From the NCBI GenBank assembly GCA_001824635.1, contig MHYB01000048.1, positions 4,873 to 12,024 on the forward strand: a stretch of 7,152 bases of DNA, in the 5' to 3' direction. Position 1 is the stretch's first letter. Each line of letters begins with the position of its first letter. The notes beneath the pieces are model-generated. The model was not told the DNA's origin. It saw only the letters and a program-made list of their open reading frames with translations, and ran no database searches. A program made the position numbers and the translations under genes. This stretch comes from Planctomycetes bacterium GWF2_50_10. Lineage in GTDB: Bacteria; Planctomycetota; Phycisphaerae; Sedimentisphaerales; GWF2-50-10. Positions 1 to 6,065 of the stretch are shown here, in pieces.

Positions 1-423
1 ACCTGCCATAAGCCGGCATTGGTGTTTTACCGAAAGGGATATGACATCATCAAGGTCGCCAGAATTCGCAACGATCGGCTTTTCCACAAAAGTGTGAATG
101 CCTCTTTGCAGGCTCGCAGAAGCAAACCTCTTATGCATCGAAGTCGGAACCGCAATTATGACCATATCAGGTTTGGCCACTTCGAGCATCTGCTCAAAAT
201 CGCTGAAACCCTGGATACGTCCAAATGTTTGCAGGCTGCGCTCATCAATATCACAGATCCCGCAAATTCGGATTTTTGAAAGCTGCCTGCCGATATTGCC
301 TTTGTAATAATCCTCGAATTCGCCCGCCGCAAGCTGTTCAAGGGCCTGCAAATGATAACTACCCATTTTGCCCATACCAGCGATCGCAATGAGCAGCTCC
401 GGTTTGTTTCTGTTCATCAACAT
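1..423 (-). CDS. Gfo/Idh/MocA-family NAD(P)-dependent oxidoreductase, N-terminal part (gene runs off the left edge)
   Basis: Only the first 141 codons are visible. They form the Rossmann half of a Gfo/Idh/MocA dehydrogenase, a family that oxidises or reduces sugar and cyclitol hydroxyls with NAD(P) in the cytoplasm. Numbering from the ATG at 417, the dinucleotide-binding loop is GMGKMG at residues 14-19, CDID at 55-58 follows the second strand, VPTSMH is at 90-95, and the family signature EKP is at 112-114. The stretch between the first helix and the second strand (residues about 27-48) is longer than usual and charged. The C-terminal substrate domain lies outside the window. Two starts are possible: ATG at 423, which overlaps the stop of the upstream gene as TAATG, or ATG at 417. 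Neither has a strong SD, and the overlap favours 423 through translational coupling. It is the fourth gene of the minus-strand operon and only distantly similar to the dehydrogenase at 1241-2260. The substrate is unknown. Confidence 0.9.
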   Translation of the reverse strand, partial: MLMNRNKPELLIAIAGMGKMGSYHLQALEQLAAGEFEDYYKGNIGRQLSKIRICGICDIDERSLQTFGRIQGFSDFEQMLEVAKPDMVIIAVPTSMHKRFASASLQRGIHTFVEKPIVANSGDLDDVISLSVKHQCRLMAG

Positions 424-1244
424 TATTCGCTGTACCCACTTAATCTTTTTGCGGCATTTTCTATATCCGAAAGTTTCGCCGAACCGGCTTCTCGTTCAAT
501 AGACAATGTCCCTTCAAAACCGACCAGCCGGAGGGACTTCAGCAAACCCGCCCTGTCCACCTGCCCATCGCCCCACCTCATCTCTTTGCCCCATAAACCC
601 GGCACTGAAGATGCGACTGCGTCTTTGGCATGTACATGCCTGATCCATTTACCCAATTTACTAACAGCTTCAACAGGATCGCCTTTGCCGTAGAGTATCA
701 TATTCCCCGGATCAAAATTCACCGCCAGCGCGGGATGATGGACATGATCCAGGAACATTTTAAGCGTATCGGCTGTTTCCTGCCCTGTTTCCATCAGAAG
801 TATGACTCCACTTTCAAACGCCCTGTCTGCCAGCAGACAAGCCCTCCGGCATAGCTTTATGAAACCAGCACTTCCAGGCTCATCGATGAACCCGAAGTGA
901 AATTCCAGAAACTTTATTCCCAAAGAGCCTGTATTCTCAATCGCTTTGAACACCCTTTGCATATTTTGAGGCCAGCATTCATCTGGGACAATTCCACCCG
1001 TCGTTTTTATGGACTCAAGAGTCGAATAGTCTTCCTGCCTAAAGCCGACCATAGCCGCGGAAAACTTCCAGCCTGCCGATTGGAATTTCTTTACATACTC
1101 TGGCCCTGCCCCGTCAATTACGGGATTTATATCCAGGTGTAAGTGATCAATACCTGTGATATCCCGGATTTGCTCGAGCATCACCAAGTCATTGTTAATC
1201 GACCAGCTGCATATACCGATAGGCCAGCCAAGGCATTTTATCAT
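423..1244 (-). CDS. Sugar phosphate isomerase/epimerase-like TIM-barrel protein (AP endonuclease 2 superfamily)
   Basis: This 273-residue cytoplasmic protein has the length and pattern of the xylose isomerase-like TIM-barrel family (IolE/IolI, tagatose 3-epimerase, hydroxypyruvate isomerase relatives). These enzymes use one divalent metal to move protons or carbonyls on sugars. The four expected metal ligands can be placed: E152 in LLMETG, D178 in VNFDPGN, H205 in RHVHAKD and E250 in LSIERE. The catalytic machinery therefore looks intact. WGDGQVD at about 224-230 matches the usual loop after the HVKD strand. The start ATG at 1244 overlaps the stop of the upstream dehydrogenase as ATGA, and an AGGTGA-type SD lies 7 nt upstream (1252-1257), so translation is probably coupled. 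The protein is clearly divergent from the other isomerase of the operon (2273-3115), so this is not a recent duplication. The family assignment is firm; the reaction and substrate are inference. Confidence 0.9.
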   Translation of the reverse strand: MIKCLGWPIGICSWSINNDLVMLEQIRDITGIDHLHLDINPVIDGAGPEYVKKFQSAGWKFSAAMVGFRQEDYSTLESIKTTGGIVPDECWPQNMQRVFKAIENTGSLGIKFLEFHFGFIDEPGSAGFIKLCRRACLLADRAFESGVILLMETGQETADTLKMFLDHVHHPALAVNFDPGNMILYGKGDPVEAVSKLGKWIRHVHAKDAVASSVPGLWGKEMRWGDGQVDRAGLLKSLRLVGFEGTLSIEREAGSAKLSDIENAAKRLSGYSE

Positions 1245-2260
1245 TTAATCTTCACCTTGTTGCCAGAATCGCACGATTTCTTTTCAGCAAGGGCAAGCTT
1301 GACCGAATTGAGTGAATCCATCGGCGTGATAACCTTGGCCACTTTCTTACCGCTTACCGCCTTTACCCAATGTTCAAGTTCACACGAATAACCGTCACCT
1401 TTGACCACTGCCGGCGTGATCGCCTCACCCTTTGCAGGCGCGATCTTAAAAATGGGATCACGCGAACAGTCATAGGATATTGTCGCTTTTTCGAGCATCA
1501 CATTAAAACTCATTTCAAAACCGAACCCAGGCTTCATTATCCAGCCGCCCTCAGCAGTCACAACTTTACCATCACCATATATATAGCTTGTCACCACATG
1601 GTCATAGTCTTTGGATGGCCCCTTAACACCCCTGCTGCGAACTTCTTTTGGCATGCCCAGCAAGTACTGTACATAATCACTGTCATGTACGTGGAGATCC
1701 ATCAGCGCTCCGCCGGATTTAGCTTTATCCAGCAGCCAATTCTTCCATGACCATGTGGGCGTAAGGCTCAGCCTTTGGAATGTCGCCGCCTGCACTTTGC
1801 CATATTTGCCTGATTCAACTATTTCCTTGAGCTTGGCATATTCCGGCCAGAACCTTATGCAATGCCCTACCTGCAGCAGTTTTTTAGCTTTCTTTGCCGC
1901 CGTTATCATCTTCTTGCAATCTGCCATTGCAAGCGCCATCGGCTTTTCGCAGAAAACATTCACACCCGCCTTCAATGCCTTGAGCGTGTATTCGCAATGC
2001 ATATATGTCGGCAGCGTGATCGAAACCGCATCCAAATCAGCCTCAGCCAGCATCTTATCAAAATCCGTGTAGAGCGAAATACCTTTTAAATTGAGCGGCT
2101 TGTCGGCACCTTTGATATTGCCGGCAACACCTGCGCTCTTTTCAAACTTACTCTTATCAATGTCACAGATAGCTGTAACTTGCACGCCTTTCATTGCACT
2201 GTAACAGCGAAAGTGCATTTTGCCCATGAAACCCAAACCAATAATACCTACCTTAACCAT
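1241..2260 (-). CDS. Gfo/Idh/MocA-family NAD(P)-dependent oxidoreductase
   Basis: This is a full-length 339-residue dehydrogenase of the Gfo/Idh/MocA family. Seen in the sequence: the N-terminal Rossmann motif GLGFMG (8-13), acidic CDID (32-35) at the end of the second strand, LPTYMH (83-88), and the signature EKP (105-107). The C-terminal alpha/beta substrate domain contains the DLHVHD motif (188-193), whose H192 aligns with the usual catalytic histidine. No signal peptide is visible, so it is cytoplasmic. I place the start at ATG 2260, not at the in-frame TTG at 2272, because a GGAG SD (2267-2270) sits 6 nt upstream of the ATG and the TTG would begin before the SD itself. The gene starts 12 nt after the upstream isomerase stop and its stop overlaps the next start. 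Its position between two isomerases suggests it oxidises a sugar or reduces a keto-sugar that its partners handle. The substrate is not identifiable. Confidence 0.93.
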   Translation of the reverse strand: MVKVGIIGLGFMGKMHFRCYSAMKGVQVTAICDIDKSKFEKSAGVAGNIKGADKPLNLKGISLYTDFDKMLAEADLDAVSITLPTYMHCEYTLKALKAGVNVFCEKPMALAMADCKKMITAAKKAKKLLQVGHCIRFWPEYAKLKEIVESGKYGKVQAATFQRLSLTPTWSWKNWLLDKAKSGGALMDLHVHDSDYVQYLLGMPKEVRSRGVKGPSKDYDHVVTSYIYGDGKVVTAEGGWIMKPGFGFEMSFNVMLEKATISYDCSRDPIFKIAPAKGEAITPAVVKGDGYSCELEHWVKAVSGKKVAKVITPMDSLNSVKLALAEKKSCDSGNKVKIK

Positions 2261-2266
2261 AATAAA

Positions 2267-2270
2267 CTCC
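2267..2270 (-). promoter_or_regulatory. Ribosome binding site deciding the dehydrogenase start
   Basis: GGAG on the minus strand lies 6 nt upstream of the ATG at 2260, in the 12-nt gap after the TAA of the upstream isomerase. It supports the ATG over the TTG codon at 2272. Confidence 0.75.
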
Positions 2271-2272
2271 AA

Positions 2273-3115
2273 TTATGCATTTTTAAACATTTTCTTCATG
2301 AATTTTGCCGTTTTTTCGGGTCTGCCCGGACTAAATGGAATCATCTCAGCGGTAACATGCCCGTTATATTTAACCGCTTTAAGAGCCTTCTTTACTGCAG
2401 CGAAATCTACATCGCCCTCTCCAAGATCAACAAAACCCGCCGCCGTGCCGACCGACATCTTGAAATCCTTTACATGCACCCGTTTGATGCGCTTGCCAAG
2501 TATGTTTATCCACTGGTCTGGATATCCAGTCAAAAGCACATTACCGACATCGAAATATGACCCAACCCTCCTCGATTCAAAGCTGTCGATAAAACCTCGC
2601 ATCTCAAGCGGGCTAAGCAGGAATTTATTCCACACATTCTCAATGCAAATCGTAACCCCAGTCTCTTCAGCCGTTGCCACAAGCTTAGATACAGCGTCAA
2701 ACGCCCGCTTATAACATACATCGTACGCGATCACCTCGCTTGCCGGGTTAAAAAACACATCCACTGCACCAGGTACGAACAAATAAGCATCCGCGCCAAG
2801 CCACTTTGTAACCTGCAAGGCCTTCTTTGTGAAATTGATTATCTCCTTGCGGGTTTTCGTGTCATTCGCCGTCGGCGAAGTAGACCAGCTCTGGCCGCTG
2901 GCAACACTGGATATCTCGATTCCGATATCCTTGGCCTGTAGTTTGATCTCTTTGCATTGCTGCTGGCTTGTCTCGTGTGTCAGCACGCCTTCCATAGCGA
3001 TACAAAGCTCGATCGAGTCAAACCCAAGCTTCTTGGCCTGCTTCATTGCCTCAACTACTGGCAACTTGGCCTCAAGCCCGCCCTCGAACATCCAGTAACT
3101 TGCACCTATCTTCAT
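2273..3115 (-). CDS. Sugar phosphate isomerase/epimerase-like TIM-barrel protein, first gene of the operon
   Basis: This 280-residue protein of the xylose isomerase-like TIM-barrel superfamily lies close to the IolE/hydroxypyruvate isomerase/hexulose-phosphate epimerase type. The metal-binding set is complete: E159 in CIENVWN, D189 in YFDVGN, H214 in KRVHVKD and E257 in VTAEMIPF. The loop GEGDVDF (232-238) is the typical segment before the last helices. The start at ATG 3115 is chosen because a strong GGAGGT SD (3119-3124) sits just upstream; a longer frame up to 3142 would begin before the SD. It leads the minus-strand operon, is followed after 12 nt by a Gfo/Idh/MocA dehydrogenase, and faces the divergent AraC-type regulator across 103 bp. 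Likely role: cytoplasmic isomerisation or epimerisation (or, as in some 3-keto-sugar enzymes, elimination) on the product of the partner dehydrogenases. The substrate is not known. Confidence 0.92.
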   Translation of the reverse strand: MKIGASYWMFEGGLEAKLPVVEAMKQAKKLGFDSIELCIAMEGVLTHETSQQQCKEIKLQAKDIGIEISSVASGQSWSTSPTANDTKTRKEIINFTKKALQVTKWLGADAYLFVPGAVDVFFNPASEVIAYDVCYKRAFDAVSKLVATAEETGVTICIENVWNKFLLSPLEMRGFIDSFESRRVGSYFDVGNVLLTGYPDQWINILGKRIKRVHVKDFKMSVGTAAGFVDLGEGDVDFAAVKKALKAVKYNGHVTAEMIPFSPGRPEKTAKFMKKMFKNA

Positions 3116-3118
3116 ATT

Positions 3119-3124
3119 ACCTCC
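3119..3124 (-). promoter_or_regulatory. Strong Shine-Dalgarno sequence of the operon's first gene
   Basis: GGAGGT on the minus strand ends 3 nt before the ATG at 3115. It is the best SD in the window and fixes the start of the first isomerase. Confidence 0.8.
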
Positions 3125-3206
3125 ATATCTTAATTGAACCACTTTATCTTATTTTTATCGAAAATTGACTTGCTTGCAATGGCCAAAATGTCACAATGAT
3201 GTCTAA

Positions 3207-3211
3207 AAGGA
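3207..3211 (+). promoter_or_regulatory. Ribosome binding site of the AraC-family gene
   Basis: AAGGA lies 7 nt upstream of the ATG at 3219, which supports that start. Confidence 0.7.
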
Positions 3212-3218
3212 ACTTATT

Positions 3219-4103
3219 ATGAAATTTGAACCTCTCAAAAGCAAATTCATTCGAGGTAAGCCCGGCCATGTTACCGGCTCCAAGTATTTCTACTTCGAAA
3301 CCGAACCTCTCTCAAGGCAGGAACTGGCAATTGTTTGCGGCGGGTGGGAAAAATGCGGCCCGGATTTTGAACTCGTCAGGAACAGTTACCCATATTACGT
3401 CATTAAATACACGCTCGCGGGAAAAGGAACATTTGCCAGGGCAGGCCAGAATTTCGATTTAGCCCCAAACTCCATCTCCGGCTTTACTCCCAGGGACCAG
3501 CACGCCTACAGGGCCGATCCGCAAGACCCTATGGAACACATATTCGTGATCTTCACAGGCGCAAAGGCCCGGGATATATTTACAAACAGCACCTTGGCGC
3601 AACGAAGCACATTTACCGTTCGCTCTCCTGCCGAAAGCATTTATCTCCTCAAATCACTTTTCAAAACTGCCTGCGAAAAACCTCCCTATGCTCAGCAGAT
3701 ATGTTCTGCTTACCTCACTGCGTTACTGCTCAAACAGTCTCAAGCTAAACCGTCCGGCAATGACCAGACGAATGCTTTTAAAACATACATCGCATGCAAA
3801 AAGTATATCGACCAGAATTTCCTTCATGTCGATAACATTTCTTCCATGGCCCAATCTTGCGATATTAATATAAGGTATATGGCTCGCCTGTTTAGAAAAT
3901 ACGCAACGATTACACCCCACGAATATATCATGCGATTGCGATTAAATAAGGCCGCCGACCTGCTGCTAAATTCTGAAATGACCGTCGTTGACACCGCTTT
4001 CGCCTCAGGCTTTCAGGACCCGTATCATTTTTCAAAAGCCTTCAAAAAATTCCACAACCTCGCCCCCAGCCATTATCGAAAGCTCCATTTAGGCATTGAA
4101 TAA
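3219..4103 (+). CDS. AraC-family transcriptional regulator with N-terminal cupin-type sensor domain
   Basis: This 294-residue DNA-binding regulator has the normal length and layout of sugar-responsive AraC proteins. Residues about 35-120 form the beta-rich cupin-like ligand domain (VIKYTLAGKGTF, then SGFTPRDQHAYRAD). Residues about 193-290 form the double helix-turn-helix. The first HTH covers about 207-227 (ISSMAQSCDINIRYMARLFR) and the second about 255-276, with the family pattern GFQDPYHFSKAFKK and the closing SHYRK. No membrane segment is seen. The ATG at 3219 has an AAGGA SD 7 nt upstream. It is divergent from the isomerase/dehydrogenase operon across 103 bp, the standard arrangement for a local activator sensing the pathway substrate or an intermediate. 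Its stop lies 3 bp from the stop of the convergent aldo/keto reductase gene. Family assignment is firm; target and ligand are inferred from position. Confidence 0.95.
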   Translation: MKFEPLKSKFIRGKPGHVTGSKYFYFETEPLSRQELAIVCGGWEKCGPDFELVRNSYPYYVIKYTLAGKGTFARAGQNFDLAPNSISGFTPRDQHAYRADPQDPMEHIFVIFTGAKARDIFTNSTLAQRSTFTVRSPAESIYLLKSLFKTACEKPPYAQQICSAYLTALLLKQSQAKPSGNDQTNAFKTYIACKKYIDQNFLHVDNISSMAQSCDINIRYMARLFRKYATITPHEYIMRLRLNKAADLLLNSEMTVVDTAFASGFQDPYHFSKAFKKFHNLAPSHYRKLHLGIE

Positions 4104-4106
4104 TGA

Positions 4107-5249
4107 TCATTTCTCAAGGTTAGCCCCTGCCCATGCCATCTCGTCCATGATCTTAAGCCTTTGTGTGCATTTACCTTCACACTTGCCGCATTTGATACAC
4201 TTGCTTGGATACTCAGACCTGCCCTCGCCCGGCTGTGCTACAAGCCACCCAAAAGGCCCCTTTGCCGACACCAGGCAATCCAGGTACCGGCCAGTATGCA
4301 CCAGTTTCATCACCTCTGGAATAATAATCCCTTGTGGACAGGGCATGCAGTATCCGCACCCCGTGCAAAACCCCGCATTCTCCGGCCGTAACCCCTTCAT
4401 TACCCCTTCCAACCCCCTGCACTCCCCCTGGCTCAGAGGTCCCTTCGCATAGTTGGCCAGCGTGTTCTCAATATCGTAAGTCTTTGTAATACCGCAAATG
4501 ATTGTGTCTATATTCTCATCCGCCGCAAGGTACCGATGCGCCGCTTCGATGGGACTTACCCCCTCTCCAAGCACCCCCTCAACCGCCTTCTTTATCACCC
4601 CGCTACCCTCCGCGAACATCCCCCCGCCAATAGGATTCATAACTATCGTTCCTATCCCCTTGGCATGCGCCGCGTCGATGCACTTTTTATACTCGCGATT
4701 TAACATGTTGTAAGTAAAGAGGATAACTTCAGCCCAATGGGCCTCTTCAATATACCTCAGCACATTTTTAGGCTCATCATGCGTCGTAAAACCCGTGTGC
4801 CGCACCAGCCCTTCCTTCATCGCCCGCCGTATCCCGTCAAGCATTCCCCCCTGCCGAGTCGCCAGTTCATAATGCTCCGGCTTATCAACATTCCATACCT
4901 GGTAAAAATCGAGGTACTCCGTGTCAAGCCGCTTCAACTGCTCGCAAATACGCCTATACATACACTGGGCACTTGCGTCATCCCCCTCCTCAATCAGCTT
5001 GATCCACGGCGACCACTTGGTACTAAGGATCACCTTCTCGCGATACCCATCCTTAAGTGCCTTGCCAAGCTTCTCTTCGCTGTCACCGTAACCCCTGCTC
5101 GTATCGATATATATCAGCCCCGCATCAATCGCCTTGCGGATAAGCCTTACCGCCTCGCCATCATCTGCCGGGAACCTCATCGCCCCCATGCTCACCGGAT
5201 GCACTTTAAACCCGCTTCTTTTACCCAGATCAACCAATTTAGACTGCAT
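4107..5249 (-). CDS. Aldo/keto reductase with C-terminal 2[4Fe-4S] ferredoxin-like domain
   Basis: This 380-residue protein has an AKR TIM barrel (about 1-280) followed by a ferredoxin-type tail. AKR motifs: D49 and Y54 in IDTSRGYGDSE and K78 in LSTKW give three of the four catalytic residues. The fourth, normally His in a D-x-Y-x-x-H pattern, falls on W119 in LDFYQVWNV. HTGFTTH is at 151-157. The tail carries two cysteine clusters, C295/C298/C301/C304 (CxxCxxCxxCP) and C351/C354/C357/C361, which should bind two 4Fe-4S clusters and suggest electron exchange with an iron-sulfur partner. No signal peptide is visible. The start ATG at 5249 has a GGAG SD (5255-5258). It is convergent with the AraC gene and divergent from rsmE, so it probably has its own promoter. 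It may work with the neighbouring sugar operon, but nothing in the sequence proves this. Substrate is unknown. Confidence 0.93.
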   Translation of the reverse strand: MQSKLVDLGKRSGFKVHPVSMGAMRFPADDGEAVRLIRKAIDAGLIYIDTSRGYGDSEEKLGKALKDGYREKVILSTKWSPWIKLIEEGDDASAQCMYRRICEQLKRLDTEYLDFYQVWNVDKPEHYELATRQGGMLDGIRRAMKEGLVRHTGFTTHDEPKNVLRYIEEAHWAEVILFTYNMLNREYKKCIDAAHAKGIGTIVMNPIGGGMFAEGSGVIKKAVEGVLGEGVSPIEAAHRYLAADENIDTIICGITKTYDIENTLANYAKGPLSQGECRGLEGVMKGLRPENAGFCTGCGYCMPCPQGIIIPEVMKLVHTGRYLDCLVSAKGPFGWLVAQPGEGRSEYPSKCIKCGKCEGKCTQRLKIMDEMAWAGANLEK

Positions 5250-5254
5250 ACTTA

Positions 5255-5258
5255 CTCC
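5255..5258 (-). promoter_or_regulatory. Ribosome binding site of the aldo/keto reductase gene
   Basis: GGAG on the minus strand is 5 nt upstream of the ATG at 5249 and supports that start. Confidence 0.7.
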
Positions 5259-5273
5259 ATATAACGGCTTAGA

Positions 5274-5302
5274 ATCTTAGCAGAAATATGCTATCAAGGC
5301 AA
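5274..5302 (-). promoter_or_regulatory. Candidate sigma-70-type promoter for the aldo/keto reductase gene
   Basis: On the minus strand, TTGCCT (5302-5297) and TAAGAT (5279-5274) are separated by 17 nt. Each box matches 4 of 6 consensus bases. Transcription would start about 15-20 nt before the ATG, leaving a leader that contains the GGAG SD. The -35 box is one arm of the inverted repeat at 5297-5315. Read by eye, so tentative. Confidence 0.35.
5278..5293. repeat. Short inverted repeat TAGCA/TGCTA
   Basis: TAGCA (5278-5282) and TGCTA (5289-5293) form a perfect 5-bp inverted repeat around a 6-nt AT-rich centre. It lies mainly in the spacer of the candidate aldo/keto reductase promoter. A repeat this short could be chance. 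Confidence 0.3.
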
Positions 5303-5315
5303 TTTTGTATTGCCT
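5297..5315. repeat. Inverted repeat AGGCAAT-N5-ATTGCCT, possible operator or hairpin
   Basis: A perfect 7-bp inverted repeat (5297-5303 with 5309-5315) surrounds the loop TTTGT. The arm ATTGCCT occurs again at 5336-5342, just before the rsmE start. Both outer arms coincide with TTGCCT -35-like boxes pointing in opposite directions, so a dimeric repressor here would touch both promoters. There is no T-run that would make it a typical intrinsic terminator. Confidence 0.5.
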
Positions 5316-5337
5316 AAACTGTTTACCAGCCTTAAAT
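5310..5337 (+). promoter_or_regulatory. Candidate promoter for rsmE giving a leaderless or near-leaderless transcript
   Basis: TTGCCT (5310-5315) and TTAAAT (5332-5337) are spaced 16 nt, each matching 4 of 6 consensus bases. The expected transcription start would fall within a few bases of the ATG at 5348, which fits the absence of an SD before rsmE. Tentative. Confidence 0.3.
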
Positions 5338-5347
5338 TGCCTCGCAA

Positions 5348-6061
5348 ATGCGTTTTTATTGTGAAAACTTAAATCCGGGCAAAATACTGCTCCCGCCGGA
5401 TGAGGCCAGACACCTCGTCTCCGTCCTCCGCGCCCAGCCCGGCCAGGAAATTGAGCTTTTTGATGGCCGCGGCACCACCGCCAAAGCCCGCATTCTCGAA
5501 ATCAAGAAGGAAAAAGTCCTTCTAAACATCGAAACAATCGAAAATACCCCCGCCCGCAACCCAAAAGTTATCATCGCCGCCAGCCTGGCCAAGGGCGAAA
5601 GGTTCGACTGGCTCATTGCCAAGTGCGTCGAATTAGGCGTAGACCACATCTGCCCCGTGATTTTCGAAAGAACTGTAAAACTGGGCAAGGAAAGCGCCTC
5701 CGAGCGGTTCCACAGGCTCGCAATTTCCGCCGCCAAGCAGTCCCAAAACGCTCATTTGCCCCAAATCGACCCACCCACAGCCTTTTCAGATGCCCTGCCC
5801 AATCTCAAAACCCTCTATCCCGACGCCAAACTCGTCTTCGGCTGCCTTGATCCGAACTGCCCCCCGGTTACCGCCATCTCAGATGGAAGATCAGACATGA
5901 TTGCGTTCATAGGCCCTGAAGGTGGATTGACAACCCAGGAAGAGGATTTATTGAAAAATACGCCCGCAACAGGCGTAAAACTCACCAGCACCATACTTCG
6001 AATCGAGACAGCCGCAATCGCTTTTGCCTCCATACTTTGCATCGCACGCGATAACAGTTAA
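5348..6061 (+). CDS. rsmE: 16S rRNA (uracil-1498-N3)-methyltransferase RsmE
   Basis: This 237-residue protein is a SPOUT-class methyltransferase that uses SAM to methylate N3 of U1498 (E. coli numbering) in 16S rRNA of the 30S subunit. The N-terminal PUA-like part shows the motif ARHLVSVLR (20-28) and FDGRG (38-42). The methyltransferase part shows AKGERFDWLIAKCVELGV (81-98), PVIFERT (103-109), the SAM-knot motif FIGPEGGLT (187-195) and ILRIETA (216-222). Two normally conserved spots differ from the usual family pattern: the A-x-EQ-xGR segment reads AAKQSQN (128-134), and the LGPRxLRTET segment reads LTSTILRIETA (212-222). The trefoil core is otherwise intact. No SD is visible before the ATG at 5348. 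The gene stands alone on the plus strand, ends 4 bp from the convergent DUF2062 gene, and leaves no room for a terminator between them. Housekeeping function is likely. Confidence 0.95.
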   Translation: MRFYCENLNPGKILLPPDEARHLVSVLRAQPGQEIELFDGRGTTAKARILEIKKEKVLLNIETIENTPARNPKVIIAASLAKGERFDWLIAKCVELGVDHICPVIFERTVKLGKESASERFHRLAISAAKQSQNAHLPQIDPPTAFSDALPNLKTLYPDAKLVFGCLDPNCPPVTAISDGRSDMIAFIGPEGGLTTQEEDLLKNTPATGVKLTSTILRIETAAIAFASILCIARDNS

Positions 6062-6065
6062 CCAC

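Larger units (their letters stand above)
3116..3218. promoter_or_regulatory. Divergent intergenic regulatory region between the sugar operon and the AraC-type regulator
   Basis: This 103-bp AT-rich spacer must hold the promoters for both directions. For the operon (minus strand) a weak candidate is TTGCAA (3174-3179) with 16 nt to TAAAAA (3152-3157). For the regulator, TTGACT (3165-3170) resembles a -35 box, but no good -10 lies at normal spacing. A direct repeat ATGTC at 3188-3192 and 3199-3203, spaced 11 bp (about one helical turn), is a possible half-site pair for an AraC-type protein. Autoregulation and control of the operon from this region are inferred from gene layout; the individual boxes are low confidence. 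Confidence 0.5.

Noticed and set aside
2261..2272. TTG at 2272 as start of the first dehydrogenase
   Set aside because: The GGAG SD lies inside this extension, and ATG 2260 is correctly spaced and directly precedes the Rossmann strand.
2220..2714. Long plus-strand open frame opposite the end of the first isomerase
   Set aside because: It lies antisense to a gene with clear family motifs and an SD, its translation has no recognisable domain, and no SD precedes it.
423..3115. Tandem duplication of an isomerase-dehydrogenase pair within the operon
   Set aside because: The two isomerases and the two dehydrogenases share only family motifs by eye and differ in length and loops, so a recent duplication is not supported.
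3116..3142. Upstream in-frame extension of the first isomerase to 3142
   Set aside because: It would place the strong GGAGGT SD inside the coding region; the barrel begins at MKIGASYW.
4095..4115. Possible bidirectional terminator between the AraC and aldo/keto reductase genes
   Set aside because: Only 3 bp separate the stops. ATGATCAT is an 8-bp palindrome but has no GC stem or T-run.
4737..5264. 175-codon plus-strand open frame opposite the aldo/keto reductase
   Set aside because: The opposite strand encodes the AKR catalytic motifs. The antisense product is proline- and basic-rich with no domain pattern, as expected from a shadow frame.
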